Positions 41,494 through 50,414 are shown, counted from the stretch's first letter. The stretch is DNA of 64,000 nt from Ralstonia insidiosa (GCF_008801405.1 NZ_VZPV01000001.1:3100001-3164000); one strand, 5' to 3'. Made by a program: numbers and translations. Notes: generated from the letters alone by a model not told the origin.

Positions 41494-43608
41494 TTAGTTG
41501 TACGTATAGATCGTGCTCTTGGCGCTGTTGTCCAGCATGCGGTAGCTGAAGTTCAGCGAACGTGAGGTGCTGGTCGTCAGGGCCGGGACTTGCTGTCCAC
41601 TCGGCAGAGTGATGACCGCCGACGTAGCGCCCTTGGGCACCGCCGTCTGCGCGCTGTACGTGCCGGCAGGGTCGATGACGACCGCCACGCCGCCGACTTG
41701 CTGGGCTGAAACGTTCTGCACCCAATCCACCGTCAACGACGTCAGCGGACCGCTCAGACTGCTGTTGGTTGGATCCAGCGCCGCCAGCGACTGGCTCCCG
41801 GGCGTATTCCACGGCAGATTGACGCCCTGCGTTGCCGCGACGAGGTCCGTCAGAAGCGTCTTCTTGATACTCAGGTCCGGGCTTGCCGCGTTCGTGTTCG
41901 AGCCGTAGAACAGCGCGATCGTGTACTTCACCCCTTTGGTGACCGCCGTTTGGTCGAGGTTGTCTCCCGACTGAGCCCAGGTGAGGCCAGTGGGATTGGG
42001 TTTCACCAACTGAGACGCCGCTGAACCGCTGATCCCGGTGGTCTTGGAGAGCCAGAAGTTCGGGCAGTTGTATGTCGGCGTTAAGGTCTTACCCGTATTC
42101 CCGCACTGGTAGGAGGTCGGAATCGTCCCTGTCTTGTTGGCGAGATCCATGTACACCTGGCCGGTCACCACGGGCGGGACGAACACCAACCCCGCCTGCG
42201 GAAGCCCCGGCCCTGTCACGATCGCATAGGTCAGATTGCCTGTGCCGCTGATGACGGTGCCGGGTCCGCCAGCATTGATCAGGAACTGGACACCATTGCG
42301 GAAGTGGCTGAAGTTTCCGGAACTTGGGTTGAACTGCTCGACGCGTCGGATTACGGTCTTGACCGTGATATCGACCGACTGCTGGTTACCCACCAGCCAC
42401 CAGTTCGACGCATGCGCGCTCGATGCCCCCGCCGCGATGAAGCGCGCCATGGTGATGAGGTTGCCCGGGTTGCCGTTGGCATCCAGGTACTTGATGTTGA
42501 CGATCGCCTCATCCTGCCCGGATGAACTCGATGCCGCCGGATAGAACGCCATGATCTCGGGCACGCTGAATTGCGCGCCGGTCATGCTGTCGCTGGTCAG
42601 CAGGCTGTAGAGCCACTGCCCGCCCTTGTAGCCGTTGTGCAGGAAGGCGATGCCGCCCGCGTTGCCCTTGTCCGACATGATGTTCTGGCAGGCCGAGCCG
42701 AGCGTGGTGACGGTAGCGCCCCCCTGCGTGGCCGGCACGGTGGTGTCCGTCGCGGCTGCGCGCTGCGCGGTGGGTTGCGCAAAGCACGTCGTCAGCGCGC
42801 TGGCCATCGCTTGCACGCCCTGCGTGAGCGTCGACACGTTGGCCGCCGGTGCGGGAAGCGGCGAGCCGCCGCTGGTGGCCGTGGCCAGGGGCACCGGCGT
42901 GGGGTTGTCCACGGTGGACAACTGCAGCTGGCCGCTGGTCGGATCCTTCGACACCTTGACGATATCGAGTACCTGGTCGGCGGTATTGCCGCTGGAAGAT
43001 GCCGTGGCGGCAGAGATGCTGGTACCGAACGGGTCATAGTTGGCCGGCGCGCCAATGGCGCTGAGCACGGATGCCAGCTGCGCGACCACGTTGGCCGTCA
43101 CCGTCTTGAGCGCCGTAGCATCCACCGCCTTGGAGCTGACCACGGTGAGCGGATTGCCGTCCGGTGAGAGCTGCGCAACGATGGCGGTCGTCAGCGGCGT
43201 GGCGTTGAGCGTGAGCGGCGAGCCCGCGGGCGGCGTGACGGTGGTCACGCTCACCAGCGGTGCTGTGTTGCCCGTCGGGTCGGTCACCACCACGAAGAAC
43301 GGTGCCGCCTCGCCCGCCTTCAACGTGCAGGTGTACGCGCCCAGCGCGGTGGTGGTGATCGCCGTTTCCACGCAAGGCGAATTGCCGGCGCTGTCCGTCA
43401 CGGCCACGTTGGCGTTGGGTAGCGCGCTGCCGGTGGCGGCCGTACCGGTCAACGACGCCGAGGCAGGTGTTGTGGTGCCACCGCCGGAGCTGGCCGAACT
43501 GCTGTCCGATCCACCGCAGCCAGCGACCAGGAGCGCCACTGCCAATGCTGCCGCCGTCAAGGCAACAGCGCCCGTATGCCGGCCGCGGCCGGTGCTGTTC
43601 GTTTGCAT
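41494..43608 (-). CDS. Large secreted lipoprotein of unknown function
   Basis: A 704-residue protein with a signal peptide and lipobox (ALLVAGC, Cys at about 32), a Ser/Gly/Thr linker, then an Ig-like carboxypeptidase-regulatory-type domain (SLTGTAATGSALPNANVAV, continuing through a TLKAGEAAPFFVVVTD strand). The rest has no motif I recognise but contains several short Ser/Thr/Asn-rich beta-type stretches and two Cys-containing loops (CGNTGKTLTPTYNC). It is probably anchored to the outer membrane and exposed. An 18-bp perfect palindrome lies 138 bases upstream of the start, and a terminator follows. Confidence 0.75.
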   Translation of the reverse strand: MQTNSTGRGRHTGAVALTAAALAVALLVAGCGGSDSSSASSGGGTTTPASASLTGTAATGSALPNANVAVTDSAGNSPCVETAITTTALGAYTCTLKAGEAAPFFVVVTDPTGNTAPLVSVTTVTPPAGSPLTLNATPLTTAIVAQLSPDGNPLTVVSSKAVDATALKTVTANVVAQLASVLSAIGAPANYDPFGTSISAATASSSGNTADQVLDIVKVSKDPTSGQLQLSTVDNPTPVPLATATSGGSPLPAPAANVSTLTQGVQAMASALTTCFAQPTAQRAAATDTTVPATQGGATVTTLGSACQNIMSDKGNAGGIAFLHNGYKGGQWLYSLLTSDSMTGAQFSVPEIMAFYPAASSSSGQDEAIVNIKYLDANGNPGNLITMARFIAAGASSAHASNWWLVGNQQSVDITVKTVIRRVEQFNPSSGNFSHFRNGVQFLINAGGPGTVISGTGNLTYAIVTGPGLPQAGLVFVPPVVTGQVYMDLANKTGTIPTSYQCGNTGKTLTPTYNCPNFWLSKTTGISGSAASQLVKPNPTGLTWAQSGDNLDQTAVTKGVKYTIALFYGSNTNAASPDLSIKKTLLTDLVAATQGVNLPWNTPGSQSLAALDPTNSSLSGPLTSLTVDWVQNVSAQQVGGVAVVIDPAGTYSAQTAVPKGATSAVITLPSGQQVPALTTSTSRSLNFSYRMLDNSAKSTIYTYN

Positions 43609-43745
43609 GAAACCCCCGTAGTTGGTTCTACCGATTTCCCGTGGATTGAACCGGGTGCGCTCTGACGGCGCATGCCGGATGCCGCAATGGCTGTCCTTGC
43701 CACTGCGACACGCCGGTCATCGTAGAGACACCAGCCGGGCAGCGC

Positions 43746-43763
43746 ATCCCCAAATTTGGGGAT
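43746..43763. promoter_or_regulatory. Perfect 18-bp palindrome upstream of the large lipoprotein gene
   Basis: ATCCCCAAATTTGGGGAT is self-complementary over all 18 bases. It sits in the 194-bp gap between the lipoprotein gene (start 43608) and the stop of the SDR gene, so it most likely controls the lipoprotein gene. Confidence 0.55.
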
Positions 43764-43802
43764 GATGCAAACCGACAACGGGGGGGATTCCGCGCCTGGA
43801 GA

Positions 43803-44549
43803 TCAGCGCCCGCCGGAGCAATCCAGCAGCGCACCGGTCACGTACGACGCCGCATCCGAGAGCAGCCAGACGATGGTCTCAGCCACTTCTTCCGGCTTGC
43901 CCGGGCGGCCAATGGGGGTGGTGGAGCCCAACCGCTGTGCGCGGTCCGGCTGTCCGCCCGAGGCGTGGATGTCGGTCTCGATCAGGCCGGGGCGCACCGC
44001 GTTCACGCGCACGCCGTCGCGCGCCAGCTCGCGCGCCAGGCCCAGCGTCATGGTGTCGACCGCCCCCTTGGACGCCGCATAGTCCACATACTCATGCGGC
44101 GAGCCCAACCGCGATGCCGCGGACGACACATTCACCACAGCACCGCCCACGCCACCGCGCGACGTCGACAACCGCCGCGCCGCCTCGCGCGCGACCAGGA
44201 AGGCGCCCAGCACATTGGTCTCGAACATCGTGCGCAGGCGGTGCGTGGTCATGTCGGCCACGTCCTGCGCCTCGGCCACGATGCCGGCGTTGTTGACCAC
44301 ACCGTGCAGCGGCCCGAAGCGCCCGGCGGCGGCCTCGAACAAGGCAATCACATCCTCATCGCTCGACACATCACCCTGCACCGCCAGCGCGTGGCCGCCG
44401 GCCTGTTCGATCAGGCCGACCGTCTCCTCGGCAGCAGCGCGGTTGCCGCGATACTGCAACGCAACAGACCAGCCGCGTTGCGCGCACAGCACTGCCGTGG
44501 CGCGACCGATACCCCGGCCCCCGCCGGTGATGACGATGGTCTTGGACAT
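43803..44549 (-). CDS. Short-chain dehydrogenase/reductase (SDR)
   Basis: A 248-residue classical SDR: cofactor motif TGGGRGIG (residues 8-15), NNAG (86-89), catalytic Ser in VNVSSAASR, Tyr157-xxx-Lys161 in YVDYAASKG, and RPGLIETDIHASG after strand 6. Arg and Asn after strand 2 (YRGNR) suggest NADP(H). The length and C-terminus (YVTGALLDCSGGR) fit 3-oxoacyl-ACP-reductase/glucose-dehydrogenase-like members, but the substrate cannot be read. The start at 44549 has a GGGAGA site; a longer frame to 44645 runs through the inverted repeat and is unlikely. Confidence 0.88.
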   Translation of the reverse strand: MSKTIVITGGGRGIGRATAVLCAQRGWSVALQYRGNRAAAEETVGLIEQAGGHALAVQGDVSSDEDVIALFEAAAGRFGPLHGVVNNAGIVAEAQDVADMTTHRLRTMFETNVLGAFLVAREAARRLSTSRGGVGGAVVNVSSAASRLGSPHEYVDYAASKGAVDTMTLGLARELARDGVRVNAVRPGLIETDIHASGGQPDRAQRLGSTTPIGRPGKPEEVAETIVWLLSDAASYVTGALLDCSGGR

Positions 44550-44573
44550 GCCTATCTCCCGATGTGTTGTTGT

Positions 44574-44612
44574 GAGGTCTGCTCGCATCTGAACCGGATG
44601 CGAACAGACCTC
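44574..44612. promoter_or_regulatory. 16-bp inverted repeat between SDR and ada-alkA genes
   Basis: Arms GAGGTCTGCTCGCATC (44574-44589) and GATGCGAACAGACCTC (44597-44612) differ at one pair and are separated by TGAACCG. The element lies 25 bases upstream of the SDR start and about 110 bases before the Ada-AlkA start. No T-run follows either arm, so an operator is more likely than a terminator. Confidence 0.55.
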
Positions 44613-44723
44613 CTGCATTGTGCCGGTATGCCGACTTTTCGGCACCGAGGGACTTGTCCGAATCCGGCGAACGCATGCGACCCGACAGGGCTAGACTAGG
44701 CTCCAAACTCCCCGGCCACCACC

Positions 44724-46232
44724 ATGCACCTCGACCACGACGCCTGTTACCACGCCGTGCAATCGCGCGACCGGCGCTTTGACGGCTGGTTCTTCGTGGG
44801 TGTGACGTCCACCGGCGTATATTGCCGGCCGATCTGCGCAGTCCGGACACCGCAGCAGAAGAACTGCCGCTTCTTCATCACGGCCGCCGCCGCCGAGCGC
44901 GCGGGCTTCCGCCCCTGCCTGCGCTGCCGGCCAGAACTGGCGCCAGGGCACAGCCTGGGCGAGATGTCGTCCAACCTCGCCCGCGCGGCCGCCCGCATGA
45001 TCGACGAGGGCTTTTTGCAGGAGCACGACCTCACGGCATTGGCGGCTGCCGTGGGCGTGACGGACCGCCACCTGCGCCGCATCTTCCGCGCGGAGTTCGA
45101 TGTCTCGCCCATTGAATACGCGCAAACGCAGCGCCTGCTGCTCGCCAAGCGACTGCTGACGGATACGGCCCTGCCCGTCGGCGACGTGGCCTTTGCCGCA
45201 GGCTTTGGCAGTGTGCGGCGTCTGAACAGCGGGTTCGCCGAGCACTATGGCTTTGCCCCCACGCGCCTGCGCACCCGCACCGCCGTTGCAGCGGCCCCCG
45301 ATGATGGCCCCACGCTCATGCTCGGCTACCGCCCGCCGTTTGCATGGCATGCGCTGCTTGATTTCCTGCGCGCCCGCGCCGTGGACGGCGTGGAGGTGGT
45401 CGATGCCGACAGCTACGCGCGCACGATCACCGTCGACTACGCCGGTGCACAGCACACGGGCTGGCTGCATGCGCGCAACGTGCCGCAACGCCATGCCATC
45501 GCACTCACGCTATCGGCCAGCCTGCTGCACGCCATGCCGCCCGTGCTGGCCCGCGCACGGCGCTTGTTCGACCTGGATTGCCGGCCGGACGTCGTGGACG
45601 CGCATCTTGGCGCACTGGCGAACGACACGCCGGGCCTGCGCGTGCCCGGCGCCGTAGACGGTTTCGAGATTGCTGTGCGCGCCATCACCGGCCAGGTGAT
45701 TTTGCTTGCGCAGGCACGGCGCATCCTGGCCCGTATGACGGCTGCGCATGGCAACGCGTTGGCGCAACCGCATGACGGGCGACCCGGCCTCTCGATGACG
45801 TTTCCCTCCGCTGCCACGCTGGCACAAGTCGACCCGCGCACGCTGTCTGCCGACACCGGCCTGCAGGCCAGCCGCGCCGTTGCGGTGGTTGAACTTGCCC
45901 GCGCCATCGATGGCGGCCAGCTACGATTGGAGCCCCTGGTACCGCTCGCCCCCACGCTGGCCACACTGCAAGCGTTGCCCGGCATTGGTGAATGGACCGC
46001 GCAATACGTCGCCATGCGCGCGCTCGGCTGGCCCAACGCGTTTCCGCTGGGCGACTACGTGCTGCGCAAGCGCCTGGCCAACGGCGATGGCGCCCTGCCC
46101 ACACGCCGCGCCATGATCGCGCGCGCCGAACCGTGGGCGCCGTGGCGCGCTTACGCCGCCATGCATCTCTGGCACCGCGACGACGCGTTCCACCCCGAAC
46201 CCGCCGACGCGCCGGTTGCCTTTGCGAGCTGA
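44724..46232 (+). CDS. Ada-type regulator fused to AlkA 3-methyladenine DNA glycosylase
   Basis: A 502-residue fusion. Residues 1-80: Ada zinc domain with Cys34, Cys38, Cys65 and Cys68 (GVYCRPIC, FRPCLRCRPELAPG); Cys34 matches the methyl-phosphotriester acceptor of E. coli Ada. Residues 90-190: AraC helix-turn-helix pair. Residues 200-500: AlkA domain with the helix-hairpin-helix LQALPGIGEWTAQYVAMRALG and catalytic Asp in FPLGDYVLRKRL. It would sense alkylated phosphates, activate transcription and excise alkylated purines. The Ada O6-methyltransferase domain is absent but is supplied by the ogt-type gene five bases downstream, so the two form an adaptive-response operon. Confidence 0.92.
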   Translation: MHLDHDACYHAVQSRDRRFDGWFFVGVTSTGVYCRPICAVRTPQQKNCRFFITAAAAERAGFRPCLRCRPELAPGHSLGEMSSNLARAAARMIDEGFLQEHDLTALAAAVGVTDRHLRRIFRAEFDVSPIEYAQTQRLLLAKRLLTDTALPVGDVAFAAGFGSVRRLNSGFAEHYGFAPTRLRTRTAVAAAPDDGPTLMLGYRPPFAWHALLDFLRARAVDGVEVVDADSYARTITVDYAGAQHTGWLHARNVPQRHAIALTLSASLLHAMPPVLARARRLFDLDCRPDVVDAHLGALANDTPGLRVPGAVDGFEIAVRAITGQVILLAQARRILARMTAAHGNALAQPHDGRPGLSMTFPSAATLAQVDPRTLSADTGLQASRAVAVVELARAIDGGQLRLEPLVPLAPTLATLQALPGIGEWTAQYVAMRALGWPNAFPLGDYVLRKRLANGDGALPTRRAMIARAEPWAPWRAYAAMHLWHRDDAFHPEPADAPVAFAS

Positions 46233-46237
46233 CCACC

Positions 46238-46786
46238 ATGTATCGCCACACCTTCCCCTGCCCTCTCGGCGATCTGCTGCTGACCGCCACCGGCACACAT
46301 CTGACCGGCGCGTTCTTCACCGGCCAGAAGACGATTCCCGTGAATGCAGCACGCATGCCATCGGGCGCTGACCTGCCGATCATCCGTGAAGCGCAAGCGC
46401 AGTTCGAGGCGTACTTTGCCGGCAAGCTGCGCCTCTTCGATCTGCCGATGGCACCGGCGGGTACCCCGTTCCAGCAGGATGTCTGGCGCCTGCTGTGCGA
46501 GATCGACTTCGGCCAGTGCAGCACCTATGGCCAGATCACCGCGCACCTGGGGCTCACGCGCGAGCGCGCACGTGCCGTGGGCACCGCGGTGGGGCGCAAC
46601 CCGATCTCGATCGCCATTCCCTGTCACCGCGTGGTAGGTGCCGACGGCGCCCTCACGGGGTATGCCGGTGGCCTGCCCCGCAAGGCCGCGCTGCTGCGGC
46701 TCGAGGGCCATCCCGCACAGGTGGGTGAACGGCTGCCGATGCCTGATGACAACCGCCAAGGCACGCTGGATCTGGCATCAGCATGA
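46238..46786 (+). CDS. ogt: Methylated-DNA-[protein]-cysteine S-methyltransferase
   Basis: Suicide repair of O6-alkylguanine. The 182-residue protein has the usual N-terminal ribonuclease-H-like part, GTPFQQDVWRLLCEI, the DNA-binding helix region YGQITAHLGLTRERARAVG, and the acceptor Cys129 in IAIPCHRVVGADG, followed by GYAGGLPRKAALLRLEG. The start at 46238 lies five bases after the Ada-AlkA stop; a longer frame beginning inside that gene is not needed. Cotranscription with the Ada-AlkA fusion implies induction by alkylation damage. Confidence 0.93.
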   Translation: MYRHTFPCPLGDLLLTATGTHLTGAFFTGQKTIPVNAARMPSGADLPIIREAQAQFEAYFAGKLRLFDLPMAPAGTPFQQDVWRLLCEIDFGQCSTYGQITAHLGLTRERARAVGTAVGRNPISIAIPCHRVVGADGALTGYAGGLPRKAALLRLEGHPAQVGERLPMPDDNRQGTLDLASA

Positions 46787-46866
46787 AACGTTCGAAGCGT
46801 GGACAATGGCGTCCGCAACGGTCCCCCTCCCGGTTTCACACCCAACAACGATAACGAGACAACCTA

Positions 46867-47784
46867 ATGCGCCGCTCCGATGTTCTGGAACTCCTGACGC
46901 TTGCTGCCCTCTGGGGCGGCTCCTTCCTGTTCATGCGTGTTGCCGCGCCGCAGTTCGGGCCGGTTGCGCTGATCGCGCTGCGCGTGGGAATCGCCTCGTG
47001 CTTCCTTGTGCCCGTGCTGGCGTGGCGCGGGGGCCTGGGTGCACTCCGCACGCACTGGCCGCATATGCTGGCTGTAGGCGTGCTGAATTCGGCCATTCCA
47101 TTTTGCCTGTTCGCCTACGCGGAACTCACCCTGACGGCCGGCTTCACCTCCGTGCTCAATGCAGCCACGCCACTGTTCACCGCGATCGTCGCCTTTCTCT
47201 GGTTGGGAGATCGACTATCGTCGTGGCGTGTTCTGGGCCTAGCTATCGGTTTCGTGGGCGTGATCGTGCTGGTTGGAGGCTCGTCCGTGATTGATGCGAA
47301 GCAGGGCGGGCTAGCTGTGGCAGCAGCGATCGGCGCGACCGTGCTATATGGCGTTGCCGCCAGCTATACCAAACGCTACCTGACCGGCGTGCCGCCGCTG
47401 GCCACCGCAACTGGCTGCCAGTTGTTCGCAGCGATCGTGCTGGCGCCGCTCGCGGTCTGGCTGTGGCCCGCGCAGACGCCGACCGGCGACGTCTGGTTCC
47501 ATGTCATTGGCCTTGGCATCGCCTGTACGGGCATTGCCTACATTCTGTTCTTCCGGCTGATCGCACATGTGGGGCCGATGCGCGCAGCCTCTGTTACCTT
47601 CCTGATCCCGGTGTTTGGCGTGCTGTGGGGCATCCTGTTCCTCGGTGAGCAACTCACGCTCAACATGGTGCTGGGCTGCGCGGTGATTTTGCTCGGCACG
47701 TCACTGTCGACCGGCGTACTGGCGCTGGGCAAAAAGGCGAGTACCGCCAACGAGAAGGATTCGCTTTCGCGTTCGAGCCGCTGA
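46867..47784 (+). CDS. EamA/DMT-superfamily membrane transporter
   Basis: A 305-residue protein with ten predicted helices in two EamA repeats (LLTLAALWGGSFLFMRVAAPQF at the start; a second repeat from about residue 150). LFTAIVAFLWLGDRLSSWRVLGLAIGF (helices 4-5) and the matching VFGVLWGILFLGEQLT in repeat 2 are typical of the drug/metabolite exporters. The C-terminal tail is charged. Substrate unknown; amino-acid or metabolite efflux is usual. It stands 80 bases after ogt and may or may not share its message. Confidence 0.87.
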   Translation: MRRSDVLELLTLAALWGGSFLFMRVAAPQFGPVALIALRVGIASCFLVPVLAWRGGLGALRTHWPHMLAVGVLNSAIPFCLFAYAELTLTAGFTSVLNAATPLFTAIVAFLWLGDRLSSWRVLGLAIGFVGVIVLVGGSSVIDAKQGGLAVAAAIGATVLYGVAASYTKRYLTGVPPLATATGCQLFAAIVLAPLAVWLWPAQTPTGDVWFHVIGLGIACTGIAYILFFRLIAHVGPMRAASVTFLIPVFGVLWGILFLGEQLTLNMVLGCAVILLGTSLSTGVLALGKKASTANEKDSLSRSSR

Positions 47785-47888
47785 TATCGTTCTTTTTGTG
47801 AAATCTCGCCCGCCAGGCTGGGCGAGATCAATCTGTTTGACCGGTGGGTGCGATAGGGTAGCGTTTCTTCCCCTGAGAAACCGCCACC

Positions 47889-48413
47889 ATGTCGCCCTTG
47901 CCTGAGCGCTACGCCCGCCCGTCCGTCGTCCTGCACTGGCTGATGTTCCTGCTGTTCGCGGGTGCGCTGGCGGCCATCGAATACAAGGGCACGCTGCCCA
48001 AGGGCTCCGCCGGCCGCGCACTGTTCACGTCCATCCACATGATGCTGGGACAGTGCATCCTGCTCTTCGCCTGCGTGCGCGTCTGGGCGCGCTGGCGTTA
48101 CACCGCGCCGGCAAACATCGGCGCTGCCTGGCAGATCGCCAGCGCCAAGCTGGTGCACTGGGTGCTGTACGCCATCATGTTCGCCATGCCGATCAGCGGC
48201 ATCCTGTTCGTGCAGGCCGCCGGCAAGGACGTCACCTTCCTCACGTGGACGCTGCCCCGATTGGTGGCAGAAAATCCAGATTTGAAGTCGACACTTAAAT
48301 CAGCCCATGAATTTGTTGGCAATGCGGTGTATTTCATCGTTGGCCTTCACATTGCGGGGGCGCTTTGGCACCAATTCGTGCAACGCGACAATTTGCTGAC
48401 ACGAATGCGATAA
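47889..48413 (+). CDS. Cytochrome b561 (CybB-like)
   Basis: A 174-residue four-helix membrane cytochrome. Haem-ligand candidates are His16 (VVLHWLM), His50 (SIHMMLG), His140 (SAHEFVG) and His154 (GLHIAGALWH), two per haem. It would shuttle electrons at the inner membrane, for example between quinol and superoxide or another partner. The length and His spacing match E. coli CybB. It has its own promoter gap and no linked redox partner here. Confidence 0.88.
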   Translation: MSPLPERYARPSVVLHWLMFLLFAGALAAIEYKGTLPKGSAGRALFTSIHMMLGQCILLFACVRVWARWRYTAPANIGAAWQIASAKLVHWVLYAIMFAMPISGILFVQAAGKDVTFLTWTLPRLVAENPDLKSTLKSAHEFVGNAVYFIVGLHIAGALWHQFVQRDNLLTRMR

Positions 48414-48775
48414 ATCCTCGCTTTGCAATTCATACCTTGCCATTTCGACGTCATTGAAACGTCTTCCATGGCGTCACCAAAGGCTTTTCGGTCAGACTTA
48501 AAAAATTCTCAAAACTGAGATAGACGCCAGAAACATCGGCTTTCGTGCACTCGATCTTAACGATTCGATAATCCGATTTCAGAAAACTGCATCACCGAAA
48601 TCGGGTTTTTCCGATTGTTGCCTATATTTTCTTTGCTATGCTCGGGCCTCGGTCGAAGAGGGGCGTGCAAGGGAATCGCGCAATCGCATTTGCGCACAGC
48701 AATTCCTGATGGCTGGCGGATCCTCCGCTACACGGCCAACCGCGCACGCTCCAGTCAAACACGTTGGATACGCGC
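48414..48775. other. AT-rich gap upstream of the HipA-like gene
   Basis: About 360 bases with lower GC than the surroundings and no convincing gene; there is no HipB-like helix-turn-helix frame. It contains an inverted repeat CCGATTTC (48573-48580) / GAAATCGG (48597-48604) with further CCGATT copies nearby, and a possible promoter TTGTTG (48615-48620) - 16 bases - TATGCT (48637-48642) pointing into the HipA-like gene. Confidence 0.5.
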
Positions 48776-50104
48776 ATGCTGGACGTCTACCTGAACAAGC
48801 ATCTGATCGGTCAACTGTCGTGCGACCGCAGCGGTTGGGCGTTCGAATACGACCCCCGGTGGCGGACCGCCTCGCAGGGTTTTGACTTGAGCCCGCATCT
48901 GCCGCGCGCCGCAGGCAACATTGCCGATACGGCAAAGACCCAGCCGGTACGCCACTTCTTTGAATACCTGCTGCCGGAATCGGCACGCGAGGCGCCCAAG
49001 GCTGCGGCGACAGCGCTGGAGCATCTAGCACAGGCTGCACCGCATCTGGATGGCCCGCTGTCGCTGGTGCCCACCGGGCTCAAGCCCTGCAGTGGCCGCG
49101 CAGACGGCCTGTCCGAGCGCGACCTCGTCCTGCAGTTCCAGCAAAGCGTTAGACGCCCGCACCAGCCCACACCGCTGCGCGTGGCCGAACCGCGCGCGCA
49201 CTACGGCGTGCGTGCCGTGCCGGAATCCAGCGAGATCAGCCTGCCCTTCCTGGCCTCCAATGGCTTGCCGGTGTCGATGTGGCTGGGCCGCTTTGCCGCG
49301 CCGGCCAACGCTGCGCAATCCAGCCATTTTGTGCGGCTGGATCTGGGCGAAGGCAGCAACCTGCCCTACGCCACCATCAACCATTGCTGGGCCACGCTGC
49401 TTGGCCGCAGCATCGGGCTGGAAACGCCCTTCCTCGGCCTGCGCCAGTTTCCGGAAACTGCCGCCGTCGTGCAGCGCCTGGATCGCACCCTGCGCTGCAA
49501 GAGCGACGACACCGCGCTCGTGCAGGCCCGCTATGTTGTGTCCGCCGTGCAATTGCTTGGGCTCTCGCCCGAGCACCGCTTCCTGCCGATCACCGTTGAG
49601 CAGGTCGCGCAATGCGCACGCATGTGTGCCGACCCGACGGCCGCCACGGCATCGCTGTTCCGCTGGATGGTGTTCTGTCTGCTGATTGGTGGGCGCAACG
49701 CGTCCGCCGGCACGCTGCATTTCCACATCGGCCCGGATGGCGTCCGCCTGGCCGCACACGATCACCTGTTCTGCGCCGCTGTCTACGCCAACGAGTGGGA
49801 TGCCGATGCGCTGTCGCTCGACGGAGAGCGCACCCCCGACGCGCAAGCCCGCTACGACGCCATCGATCAGGATGCCCTGCTGGCCCTGGCCGATCACCTC
49901 GGCTACGACGCTGCCCAGGCTCGGCGTGAACTGCTGCGCCTGATCAGCATGCTGGCGCCGCAATCGTCGTTCGTGGCGACGCACCTGTCGCAAGCGCTGG
50001 GGCATTCGCCCACACGCGCCGCGGAGATCGATTTCCTCGCACGCATCCACCGTCATGTGTCGGAAACGGCACGGCGGCTGGGTGGGAAAACGGCCGAAAT
50101 CTGA
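48776..50104 (+). CDS. HipA-like protein with degenerate kinase motifs
   Basis: A 442-residue protein with the size and layout of HipA toxins: N-terminal subdomain LDVYLNKHLIGQLSCDRSGW then FEYDPRW (HipA N1 pattern), a middle region with LGEGSNLPYATINHCWATLLGR, VQRLDRTLR (matching the VERFDR strand), and a C-terminal helical lobe. The catalytic loop that reads roughly IGNxDxHxKN in HipA kinases appears here as LIGGRNASAGT (about 302-313), without the Asp, His and Asn; the expected Glu in the middle region is also lost. So it is probably a pseudokinase or a very divergent kinase. The start is ATG 48776 (a TTG at 48764 is possible). No HipB antitoxin gene precedes it. Confidence 0.65.
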   Translation: MLDVYLNKHLIGQLSCDRSGWAFEYDPRWRTASQGFDLSPHLPRAAGNIADTAKTQPVRHFFEYLLPESAREAPKAAATALEHLAQAAPHLDGPLSLVPTGLKPCSGRADGLSERDLVLQFQQSVRRPHQPTPLRVAEPRAHYGVRAVPESSEISLPFLASNGLPVSMWLGRFAAPANAAQSSHFVRLDLGEGSNLPYATINHCWATLLGRSIGLETPFLGLRQFPETAAVVQRLDRTLRCKSDDTALVQARYVVSAVQLLGLSPEHRFLPITVEQVAQCARMCADPTAATASLFRWMVFCLLIGGRNASAGTLHFHIGPDGVRLAAHDHLFCAAVYANEWDADALSLDGERTPDAQARYDAIDQDALLALADHLGYDAAQARRELLRLISMLAPQSSFVATHLSQALGHSPTRAAEIDFLARIHRHVSETARRLGGKTAEI

Positions 50105-50141
50105 CGCGAGTCCGAAATCGGTCAGCAGGCGATCGAACAGG

Positions 50142-50414
50142 CTATAGAACGGCGAGGCTGATCGTGCCGTAACGGGCGTACCCGTGTGCGGCCAGCGTGT
50201 CCATTGCCTCGGCTTCAGCACGGGCAAAGGTCAGCGCCAGCACATCGGGGCTGCCGGCGCCGGTAGCAAAGGCTTGATAGGCCTCGTAGGCGTCGCGCGG
50301 CGACACGCCGCTGCGCTCAAGCACCCGCTGCGCGGCTTCCAATGCCGCGCGAATCGCCGTCTCACCGGGCGGCGCATCGCGAAACGCAAGCTGTAGACAC
50401 GACGTCGAATTCAT
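50142..50414 (-). CDS. Small hypothetical protein, helical
   Basis: A 90-residue protein of unknown family. It is mostly helical and rich in Ala and Glu (IRAALEAAQRVLERSGVSP, DAYEAYQAFATG, FARAEAEAMDTLAAHG), with one Cys near the N-terminus (STSCLQLAF). It is convergent with the HipA-like gene and divergent from the amidohydrolase. The ribosome site is weak, so it is a moderate call. Confidence 0.45.
   Translation of the reverse strand: MNSTSCLQLAFRDAPPGETAIRAALEAAQRVLERSGVSPRDAYEAYQAFATGAGSPDVLALTFARAEAEAMDTLAAHGYARYGTISLAVL

Noticed and set aside
40448..41812. 454-residue minus-strand frame spanning the YpfJ-like gene
   Set aside because: Antisense to the HEVGHH peptidase and running into the lipoprotein region; not plausible.
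49025..50227. 400-residue minus-strand frame across the HipA-like gene
   Set aside because: Gln/Arg/His-rich antisense shadow; the plus frame carries the recognisable HipA layout.
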